Source: Humitalea rosea (lineage in GTDB: Bacteria > Pseudomonadota > Alphaproteobacteria > Acetobacterales > Acetobacteraceae). Taken from it: a DNA stretch of 38,479 bases. Under the pieces are notes generated by a model. That model made no database searches and had not been told where the DNA came from. It saw only the letters and a program-made list of their open reading frames with translations. A program made the position numbers and the translations under genes. Below, in pieces: positions 31,308 through 38,479 of this stretch (positions are counted from its first letter, which is position 1; every line of letters begins with the position of its first letter). The stretch lies in NCBI RefSeq assembly GCF_003253705.1, contig NZ_QKYU01000033.1, positions 1 through 38,479 on the forward strand, read 5' to 3'.

Positions 31308-32129
31308 CTACTGCACGAGGGGCGAGGTCGCACCCGCAATGTCAAAGCCGCTGATCCGCGCCTGCCCCGCCAGCACCGTCAGATACTGCGCCGCGGCGCG
31401 GCGCGAGGAACTCGCCTCCAGATAGGAGGCAATGCGGTCACGAACCTGCTCGAAGGGGAGCACGGCCCCATCGTCCTTGCGATCCAGGCGCAGGACATGC
31501 ACCCCGTAGCGCGTGCGAACCACCTCGGGACAGGTTTGCCCCGCGGTCAGCGGCAACAGGGCCGCTTCGAACTCCGGCGTCGTATCGCCGCGCGCGACCT
31601 GCCCCAGGCGGCCGCCCTCGCTGGAGGAGGGGCAGGCGGAGAGTGCCTTGGCGATGCTCTCGAAGCGTTCGGGAAACGCCTGAACCTCCGCCAGCACAAT
31701 TTCCGCCTGGGTAACGGCTTGCGCGTAGGCAGCCTTGTCGTCGCGCGCCGCCTTGAACAGGATGTGTAGCGGCTCATACAGGTCGGGGCTGCGGAAGCGC
31801 GCCTGATTGGCCAGGTAATAGCGGCGGCAATCCGCATCCTCGGCCGAAGGTGTCTTGACCTCCGCTTCGAGCAGCATGCGGATCAAGGCCTCCTCATCGG
31901 TCTCACGCAAGCCGTTCTCGCTGCGCGGCTCGGGAACCAGATTGAGCGCGCGGGCACGCTGCGACAGAAGCTCGCGCACCACCAGCGCCCGGGTTGCTGC
32001 TTCCCAGGCAATGACCGGGGACGCGGCTTTATGGTTCTGAACCTCGCGCGCGATATCGGCGTTGGCAATGATCGCTTCGTTCACGGCCACGATTCTGGGC
32101 GCGGCGGACCGCATGGTTTCGATGCGCAT
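31308..32129 (-). CDS. PpiC-type peptidylprolyl isomerase (parvulin), cytoplasmic
   Basis: 273 residues. The N-terminal half is helical (VNEAIIANADIAREVQNH, ALVVRELLSQRA), like SurA/NifM chaperone domains. The parvulin domain is in the second half: EPLHILFKAARDD, FESIAKALSACPSSSEGGRLGQVARGD, FEAALLPL, VVRTRYGVHVLRLDRK. No signal peptide or lipobox is visible, so it acts in the cytoplasm, as NifM does for nitrogenase. Placed directly after narI with a 3-bp gap, it probably assists folding of a nitrate reductase subunit. Confidence 0.85.
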   Translation of the reverse strand: MRIETMRSAAPRIVAVNEAIIANADIAREVQNHKAASPVIAWEAATRALVVRELLSQRARALNLVPEPRSENGLRETDEEALIRMLLEAEVKTPSAEDADCRRYYLANQARFRSPDLYEPLHILFKAARDDKAAYAQAVTQAEIVLAEVQAFPERFESIAKALSACPSSSEGGRLGQVARGDTTPEFEAALLPLTAGQTCPEVVRTRYGVHVLRLDRKDDGAVLPFEQVRDRIASYLEASSSRRAAAQYLTVLAGQARISGFDIAGATSPLVQ

Positions 32130-32132
32130 GGC

Positions 32133-32921
32133 TCAATCATTTCCCGCGACAGGGTGAGGCTGTGCGACCCCCACCCGGGGGGCGGTGAAGTTCGCCTTCG
32201 GCGTGTCGCCCGCAGGCTTGGGGCGCCCGACGATGCCGCGCGTGGTGCGGACGATCTGGAAGCCCTTGCGGCCAAGATACCAAATCGGCGCGCTCCAGAC
32301 ATGAACCAGGCGAGTGAAAGGGAAGACGAGGAAGATCGTCATGCCCAGAAAGAGATGCAGCTTGAAAATCGGGTTGACGTCAGCGACCACCACCGCGACG
32401 CCAGGGTTGAGCGTCATGATGCCCTGCGCCCAGGTCATGAACTTGAGCATCTCGTGCCCGTCGAGATGGTTCGCGGAAATTACGATGGTCGACAACCCGA
32501 GCGTGAGTTGCAGCCAGAGGATGAGCAGGATGGCGATATCGGCGAAGGTGGAGGTATTGCGGATACGCGCGTCGAACAGGCGGCGGTGCGCCAGCAGGGC
32601 GATACCGATCCAACAGGCGACGCCGGCGACGCCGCCTACGACCATGGCCAGAAGCTGTTTGAAGGTGTGGCTGATGCCGAGCGTATCGAACACGACCACC
32701 GGCGTCAGCAGCCCGACGAGATGACCACCAAAGATCGCCAGAATGCCGACATGCATAAGGTTCGAGCCCCAGGTGAGCTGGCGGCGCCGGAGCAACTGGC
32801 TGGAGCCGGTGCGCCAAGTGTACTGGGAATGGTCGAACCGCAGCAGGCTGCCGAGCAGGAACACGGTCAGCGCGACGTAGGGATACCAGCCGAAGAGGGC
32901 GTTGTTGAGCCAGGTGTCCAT
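32133..32921 (-). CDS. narI: Respiratory nitrate reductase gamma subunit NarI
   Basis: 262-residue membrane cytochrome b that passes quinol electrons to NarH. It has five hydrophobic segments. Four His residues fall where the two haem b groups of E. coli NarI are held: H57 and H67 (LMHVGILAIFGGHL), H189 and H207 (FKLHLFLGM and RLVHVWSAP). The cytoplasmic tail (APIWYLGRKGFQIVRTT) is followed by a non-conserved extension. It lies 16 bp downstream of narJ. Confidence 0.95.
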   Translation of the reverse strand: MDTWLNNALFGWYPYVALTVFLLGSLLRFDHSQYTWRTGSSQLLRRRQLTWGSNLMHVGILAIFGGHLVGLLTPVVVFDTLGISHTFKQLLAMVVGGVAGVACWIGIALLAHRRLFDARIRNTSTFADIAILLILWLQLTLGLSTIVISANHLDGHEMLKFMTWAQGIMTLNPGVAVVVADVNPIFKLHLFLGMTIFLVFPFTRLVHVWSAPIWYLGRKGFQIVRTTRGIVGRPKPAGDTPKANFTAPRVGVAQPHPVAGND

Positions 32922-32937
32922 GATTGCTGCTCCCTAA

Positions 32938-33654
32938 CTAAGCCGCCGACACGCGCTGGGGCGCGGCGTGCTGGATGTCCTTGCGTGCGTCACGTTGGCC
33001 GGCCCTGATCTGGTGCCGCAGACGGTCCGTACCGCAGGCATCAACCGCCTCCCCTGGACCGAAACGGACGGCGGCCTCCTCCCAGGACGCATCCATGGCC
33101 TCGAGGTCGTCGGGGTTGTCCTCGGGGATGTCGGACACCGCCAGCATCGGCGCCCCCGCGATGTCGGCGAGCGCTGCCATGACGGCCATGTAGCCCGTGC
33201 TGCGGGCCACGAGCCGGTCGGCCAAGGCTCGAAGGATCCCCGCTGGCTCGGCCAGCATCGCCCGCGCCTCGGCATCCGGGAGCAGCGACAGGAACTCGAG
33301 AAACAGCGGCAGGAAATCGGGCAGCTCGTCCGCGGCCATCTCCAACCCGTGCTCCTGGTAGAGCGTGATCAGATCGGCCATCGCCTGACCGCGATCGCGG
33401 CTTTCACCATGGATGTGCTCGAACAGATGCAGCGACAGCGTCCGGCTGCGATCAAACAGCGCGAAATACCGTTCCTGCAGCTCGTAGATGTCGGTTGTCG
33501 CAATCTCATCCAGGAAAGACTGGATGGGCGCGAGCGCGGCCGCATCGACGAGTCCCTCCTCGGCGATCGCCGCCGCGATCTCTTCCGTGGCACGCTGCAT
33601 CGCCACGGTGGGATAGGACAGCAGGGCCGCCAGGGCGCGATAGGTGCGGGCCAT
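32938..33654 (-). CDS. narJ: Nitrate reductase molybdenum cofactor assembly chaperone NarJ
   Basis: 238 residues from the ATG at 33654, which overlaps the narH stop (TGATG); a longer frame upstream is a shadow of narH. It is an all-helical TorD/NarJ-type chaperone: TYRALAALLSYPT, LQERYFALFDRSRTLSLHLFEHIHGESRDRGQAMADL, HGLEMAADELPDFLPLFLEFLSLLP. NarJ holds the cytoplasmic NarGH while the Mo cofactor and the FeS clusters are inserted. The last 30 residues are variable. Confidence 0.93.
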   Translation of the reverse strand: MARTYRALAALLSYPTVAMQRATEEIAAAIAEEGLVDAAALAPIQSFLDEIATTDIYELQERYFALFDRSRTLSLHLFEHIHGESRDRGQAMADLITLYQEHGLEMAADELPDFLPLFLEFLSLLPDAEARAMLAEPAGILRALADRLVARSTGYMAVMAALADIAGAPMLAVSDIPEDNPDDLEAMDASWEEAAVRFGPGEAVDACGTDRLRHQIRAGQRDARKDIQHAAPQRVSAA

Positions 33655-35177
33655 CAGACGACCCCCTCTGTCGCCCTGGATCGCGGCTTGTTGCCGGCGA
33701 AGAGGTCGAAGCCGGTCCTGCTGCTGCTGCAATTGTCGCCGAAGGAGAAGCCGCAGGAGCCGCGCAGCTCGAAGGCATCTTCGCCGGTCTCGCGATGCGC
33801 CGTCGGGATGACGAAGCGGTCCTCGTAATTGGCGATGGCCATCAGCTGGTACATGTCCTCGATGTCGGCGGCGGTCAGGCCGACACGTTCGGCAATGCCA
33901 TCATCCAGCACGGCATCGACGGTCTTCGACCGCATGAAGGCGCGCATCGCCAACATCCGTTCCAGCGCCAGCTGCACCGGCTCCGTGCGGCCCGCCGTCA
34001 GCAGGTTGGCCAAATACTCGACCGGGATGCGCAGGGACTTCACATCCGGCATGCCGCCGACCTCGCCGAGGTCACCCTTGGCAGCAGCCGCCTGGATCGG
34101 CGACAGCGGCGGCACATACCAGACCATGGGCAGGGTGCGGTATTCCGGGTGCAGCGGGAAGGCGATCTTCCAATCCATCGCCATCTTCCACACCGGCGAA
34201 TGCTTGGCTGATTCGAGCCATGCCTCGGAGATGCCGTCCGCGCGCGCCTGGGCCTGCACCTTGGGGTCGTGCGGGTCGAGGAAGACCTTGAGCTGTTCCT
34301 CGTAAAGATCGCCGATGTCCGGCGCCGATGCGGCAACCTGGATCTGGTCGGCGTCATAGAGCACGACGCCAAGATAGCGGATGCGACCGACGCAGGTCTC
34401 GGAGCAGACGGTCGGCAGCCCGGCCTCGATGCGCGGGAAGCAGAAGGTGCATTTCTCGGACTTGCCGGAGGACCAGTTGTAATAGATTTTTTTGTATGGG
34501 CAGGCGGAGACGCACATGCGCCAGCCACGGCACTTGTCCTGGTCGATCAGGACGATGCCATCCTCCTCCCGCTTGTAGATGGCGCCGGAGGGGCAAGCCG
34601 CGACACAGGTCGGGTTCAGGCAGTGCTCGCACAGGCGCGGCAGATACATCATGAAGGTGTTTTCGAACTGGCCGTAGATATCCTTCTGGACACCTTCGAA
34701 GTTGACGTCCTTCGAGCGGCTGGAGAATTCGCCGCCCAGGATCTCTTCCCAGTTCGGCCCCCATTTGATCTTCTCCATCCGCTCACCGCTGATCAGCGAA
34801 CGCGGGCGGGCGGTCGGCATGACCTTGCCCTCGGGCGCGGTCTGCAGATGAGCGTAATCGTAGGTGAAGGGCTCGTAGTAGTCGTCAATCTCGGGCAGAT
34901 CGGGGTTGGCAAAGATGTTGGCCAGCACACGCCACTTGGCCCCGATGCGGGGCTCGATGGCGCCATCCGCGCGGCGCTTCCAGCCACCCTTCCAGCGCTT
35001 TTGGTTCTCCCAATCCTTGGGATAGCCGACGCCGGGCTTGGTCTCGACATTGTTGAACCAAGCGTATTCGACGCCCTCCCGGCTGGTCCACACATTCTTG
35101 CAGGTGACGGAGCAGGTGTGGCACCCGATGCACTTGTCCAGATTCAGCACCATGCCGATCTGCGCACGAACTCTCAT
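33654..35177 (-). CDS. narH: Respiratory nitrate reductase beta subunit NarH
   Basis: 507 residues (E. coli: 512). Electron-transfer subunit with four Fe-S clusters. Cys ligands begin at C16, C19, C22 and C26 (CIGCHTCSVTCK). Further groups are CEHCLNPTCVAACP, CRGWRMCVSACPYKK with the Trp that marks the [3Fe-4S] cluster, and CTFC...CSETCVGRIRYLG. The start overlaps the narG stop by four bases. No defects seen. Confidence 0.96.
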   Translation of the reverse strand: MRVRAQIGMVLNLDKCIGCHTCSVTCKNVWTSREGVEYAWFNNVETKPGVGYPKDWENQKRWKGGWKRRADGAIEPRIGAKWRVLANIFANPDLPEIDDYYEPFTYDYAHLQTAPEGKVMPTARPRSLISGERMEKIKWGPNWEEILGGEFSSRSKDVNFEGVQKDIYGQFENTFMMYLPRLCEHCLNPTCVAACPSGAIYKREEDGIVLIDQDKCRGWRMCVSACPYKKIYYNWSSGKSEKCTFCFPRIEAGLPTVCSETCVGRIRYLGVVLYDADQIQVAASAPDIGDLYEEQLKVFLDPHDPKVQAQARADGISEAWLESAKHSPVWKMAMDWKIAFPLHPEYRTLPMVWYVPPLSPIQAAAAKGDLGEVGGMPDVKSLRIPVEYLANLLTAGRTEPVQLALERMLAMRAFMRSKTVDAVLDDGIAERVGLTAADIEDMYQLMAIANYEDRFVIPTAHRETGEDAFELRGSCGFSFGDNCSSSRTGFDLFAGNKPRSRATEGVV

Positions 35178-38100
35178 GCCACGGTCTCCTTCTGCATGGT
35201 GGGCGTGGTTCCATCCAGCCAGTCGATCTTGTTCATGCGCCTGATGACAATGAACTCGTCGCGGTTGCTGCCGACGGTGCCGTAGTAGTTGAAGCCATAG
35301 GCCTGGTGGGCATAGCCACCGATCATGTGCGTGGGCTTGAGGACCGTGCGTGTGACCGAGTTGTGGATGCCGCCGCGCTGGCCGGTGATCTCGCTGCCAG
35401 GCATGTTCATGATCTTTTCCTGCGCATGGTACATCATGACCATGCCCGGATTGACCCGCTGCGAGACCACCGCCCGGGCGACCAGCGCGCCATTGGTGTT
35501 GTAGGCCTCGATCCAGTCGTTATCGACGATGCCGACCTTCTTCGCATCGGTCTCGCTGATCCAGATGCAGGGGCCGCCACGGCTGAGCGTCAGCATCAGC
35601 AGGTTGTCGGTGTAGGTGCTGTGGATACCCCACTTCTGATGCGGGGTCACGAAGTTCAGCGCGATCTCCGGATTGCCGTTCGAATGGCGGCCCTGCACAA
35701 GCGCCGTCGCCTTGGTATCCACCGGAGGCCGCCATGTGACCAGGGCCTCACCAAAGGCCCGCATCCACAAATGGTCCTGATACAGCTGCTGACGGCCGGT
35801 CAGCGTGCGCCAGGGGATGAACTCATGGACGTTGGTATAGCCCGCATTGTAGCAGACCTTGTCGCTCTCGATGCCGGACCAGGTCGGGGAGGAGATGATT
35901 TTCCGTGGCTGTGCGACGACATCGCGGAACCGGATCTTCTCATCCTCCTTGGCCAGCGCCAGATGCCGATGATCGAGGCCAGTCATGCGGCCGAGCGCTT
36001 CCCATGCCTTCACCGCAACCTCACCATTGGTTTCCGGTGCCAGGCTGAGGATGGCCTCGATCGCGTGGATATCCGTCTCCAGGCGCGGCTGCCCCGCGGC
36101 CGGGCCCTTGGCGACCGTGCCGTTGAGTGCTCGCAGGAACTCGACCTCGTGGTCGGTGTTCCAGCCGATGCCCTTGCCGCCATTGCCGGATTTCTCCAGC
36201 AGCGGCCCGATCGAGGTGAACCGGGCGTGCAGGCTGGGATAGTCTCGTTCGACCACCGTGACGGTCGGCATGGTGCGGCCCGGGATGGGCGCGATGCCGT
36301 CCCGCTTCCAATCGCTGACGCCATAGGGCTGCGCCAGCTCGCCAGGTGAGTCATGCAGTGTCGGCGTCAGCACGACATCGGTTTCACGGCCCAGCACCTC
36401 AGGGGCGATCTCGGAGAAGGTCCGAGCGATGTCCTTGTAGATCTGCCAATCCGTCCGAGCCTCCCATGCCGGGTCGACCGCGGCCGTCAGCGGGTGGATG
36501 AACGGGTGCATGTCCGAGGTATTGAGGTCGTTCTTTTCGTACCAGGTCGCCGTCGGCAGGATGATGTCGGAATAGACGCAGGTGGTGGACATGCGGAAAT
36601 CCAGCGTGACCAGCAGGTCCAGCTTTCCCTCGGGCGCCTTGTCATGCCAGGTGACGTCCTGCGGATGCTCGCTGCCTTCCGTGCCGAGGTCCTTGCCCAG
36701 CACGCCATTCGTGGTGCCGAGCAGATGCTTGAGGAAATACTCATGCCCCTTGCCCGAGGACCCCAGCAGGTTCGAACGCCAGACGAACATGTTGCGCGGC
36801 CAGTTCTCCGGAGCGTCCGGGTCCTGGCAGGACATCTCCAGCGCACCGGACGACAGCCCCTGGGCGACATAGTCGCGAGGCTCGAGCCCCGCCGCCTTGG
36901 CCTTGGCCGCTATGGTCAGCGGGTTCTGCTTGAGCTGCGGTGCCGAGGGCAGCCAGCCCATGCGTTCGGCGCGCACGTTGTAGTCGATCAGGCTGCCGCT
37001 CCAATCGCCATCGGGTGCGGTGGGCGACAGGATCTCACTGACCTTCAGTGTCTCGTAGCGCCATTGGTCCGTATGTCCGTAGAAGAAGGACGTGCCGTTC
37101 ATCTGGCGCGGTGGCTTCGCCCAGTCGGTTCCGAACGCGATCGGCACCCAACCCGTTTGCGGGCGGAGCTTCTCCTGGCCGACGTAGTGGGACCACCCGC
37201 CGCCGGATTGGCCGATGCAGCCGCAGAACACCAACATGTTGATGATGCCGCGATAGGCCATGTCCATGTGGTACCAATGGTTCAGCCCGGCGCCGAGGAT
37301 CACCATGGAACGACCGTTGGTCTTCTCGGCATTGGTGGCAAACTCGCGCGCAACGTGGATGATATGCGCGCGGGGCACGCCGGTGATGTTCTCGGCCCAG
37401 GCGGGGGTGAACGGCTTGTCCTCGTCGTAGTCCCGGGCGACGTTGTCGCCCCCCAGGCCGCGGTCCAGCCCGTAATTGGCGCACATGAGGTCGAACACGG
37501 TGGCGACCAGCGTGTCGCCGTCCTTCAGCGCAAGGCTGCGTACCGGGACCTGGCGCGCCAGCACGTCGCCATGTTCGGTGGCCTTGAAGCCGTTCGTGGC
37601 CAGGCCGCCAAAGTAGGGGAAGCTGACGGAAGCGGTCGGGTTGTCGCCCGCCAGCGTCAGCTTCAGCGCCACGTCGCGGCCGTTGCTCTCGCGAGCCTCA
37701 AGGTTCCACTTGCCTTGCTGGCCCCAACGGAAGCCAACCGAGCCCAGCGGCACCACGGGCTGGCCATCCTGGTCGAAGGCCATGGTCTTCCAGGCGGCGT
37801 TGTTCGCCTCGCCCAGATTGTCGGCGAAGTCCTCGGCACGCAGCAGCCGCTCGGGCAGGTAGCCATCACCCTTGCGCACCAGGCGCACGAGCATCGGCAG
37901 GTCGGTGTAGCGGCGCGCGTAATCCTCGAAGTAGGGAACCGTGCGATCGAGGTAGTATTCGCGCAGGATGACGTGGCCGATGGCCAGGGCCAGTGCTGCG
38001 TCGGTGCCCTGCTTGGGATGCAGCCAGAGGTCGGCAAACTTCGTGGCCTCGGCGTAGTCGGGGGAGACGACGACGCTCTTGGTGCCCTTGTAGCGTACCT

Positions 38101-38385
38101 CGGTGTAGAAATGGGCGTCGGGCGTACGCGTCTGAGGGACATTGGAGCCCCAGATCATCAGGTAGCCTGCATTGTACCAGTCGGCACTTTCCGGCACGTC
38201 GGTCTGCTCGCCCCAGGTCTGCGGGCTCGCCGGAGGCAGATCGCAGTACCAATCGTAGAAGCTGAGGCAGACGCCTCCGAGCAGCGACAGATAGCGCGCG
38301 CCCGCTGCGTAGGAGACCATCGACATCGCTGGAATGGGTGAGAAGCCGATGACGCGATCGGGGCCGTGGGTCTTGACGGTATAGG
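35174..38385 (-). pseudogene. narG: Nitrate reductase alpha subunit NarG, cut by an IS66 element
   Basis: Catalytic Mo-bis-MGD subunit that reduces nitrate to nitrite. About 1070 codons remain. The frame is intact from the IS junction (TVKTHGPDRVIGFSPIPAMSMV) through SFYDWYCDLPPASPQTWGEQ, the segment with the Asp that binds Mo, to the C-terminus VIRRMNKIDWLDGTTP. E. coli NarG has 1247 residues, so about 180 N-terminal residues are absent on this side, including the His/Cys set for the FS0 cluster. The sequence changes at about 38386 into the end of an IS66 element. The first available Met (38326) lies inside the domain, so no functional start remains. The missing part may lie beyond the element. 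Confidence 0.85.
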
Positions 38386-38479
38386 GTAAGCGGTGGTTCC
38401 GGGCCCTTGTCGCTGCGGCTTGACGCTCAGCTGTTTTTCGCGGGCGCCCAGTGCCAGGGCATGAGCTCGTCGATGCGGC
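38386..38479 (-). mobile_element. IS66-family element, partial, inserted in narG
   Basis: GTAAGCGG at 38386-38393 fits the terminal repeats of the IS66 family, which start GTAA. Further in, the minus strand encodes RIDELMPWHWAPAKNS and a stop (38427-38429), the usual ending of the large IS66 transposase. The rest of the element lies past the window. IS66 elements duplicate 8 bp of target; here the candidate is GGTATAGG (38378-38385). Confidence 0.8.

Noticed and set aside
36353-38341. 662-codon plus-strand frame opposite narG
   Set aside because: Antisense shadow of a strongly conserved gene; no recognisable domain.
1-38479. CRISPR arrays, tRNA or rRNA genes, riboswitches
   Set aside because: No regularly spaced repeats, no cloverleaf with a TTCGA-type arm, and no ribosomal RNA sequence were noticed. 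Small structured RNAs cannot be excluded by eye.

Overview
The window is GC-rich throughout and looks like an alphaproteobacterial chromosome. The style of its genes (several orphan TctC/Bug receptors, class III CoA-transferases, a compact narGHJI operon with a PpiC gene) suggests Rhodospirillales/Acetobacteraceae. That placement is an inference from gene content, not from a marker gene.

Layout. (1) 1-4.2 kb: a magnesium-type P-type ATPase gene (mgtA, minus strand), followed by debris of mobile and broken genes. The debris is a fragment of a second P-type ATPase, a frameshifted IS630-type transposase piece, and the frameshifted C-terminus of a serine recombinase. (2) 4.2-26.6 kb: a dense catabolic cluster. 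It has four TctC/Bug periplasmic binding proteins, two of them a tandem duplication that includes the promoter, and no TctA/TctB membrane partner. It also has two MmgE/PrpD proteins, two SDR dehydrogenases, an acyl-CoA dehydrogenase, three class III (CaiB/BaiF) CoA-transferase genes (one a double-domain fusion), an enoyl-CoA hydratase, a thiolase-fold protein without the nucleophilic Cys, a DUF35 zinc-ribbon partner, two single-hotdog MaoC-type proteins, an MBL-fold hydrolase, a 3-hydroxyisobutyrate-dehydrogenase-like enzyme and one LacI-family regulator. (3) 26.6-27.1 kb: an IS3-type transposase fragment and a stretch of debris. (4) 27.1-38.5 kb: a minus-strand respiratory nitrate reductase operon, narG-narH-narJ-narI-ppiC-orf112-moeA-beta-carbonic anhydrase-DUF2478-nnrS, with several genes overlapping by 1-4 bases. 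At the right edge narG is cut by the end of an IS66-family element.

How the catabolic cluster may work (inference). A carboxylate is captured in the periplasm by TctC-type receptors. It is activated by CaiB/BaiF CoA transfer, desaturated, hydrated by the enoyl-CoA hydratase or the MaoC pair, and cleaved by the thiolase-like/DUF35 pair. That last module resembles the ChsH1-ChsH2-Ltp2 hydratase/retro-aldolase of steroid side-chain degradation, here outside a steroid cluster and with DUF35 as a separate gene. The substrate is not evident.

The most coherent new signal is a 14-bp near-palindrome, consensus TGGTATCGATACCA, found by eye at nine main places. All of them lie just upstream of, or overlapping, the starts of cluster genes: all four tctC genes, both mmgE/prpD genes, the enoyl-CoA hydratase, the MBL hydrolase and an SDR. 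It has the centre-CG palindrome form typical of LacI/GalR operators, so the cluster's own LacI-family regulator is the obvious candidate. The other strong observation is the IS66 insertion in narG, which probably inactivates the nitrate reductase in this genome. All coordinates and motifs were read by eye; no database search was run.
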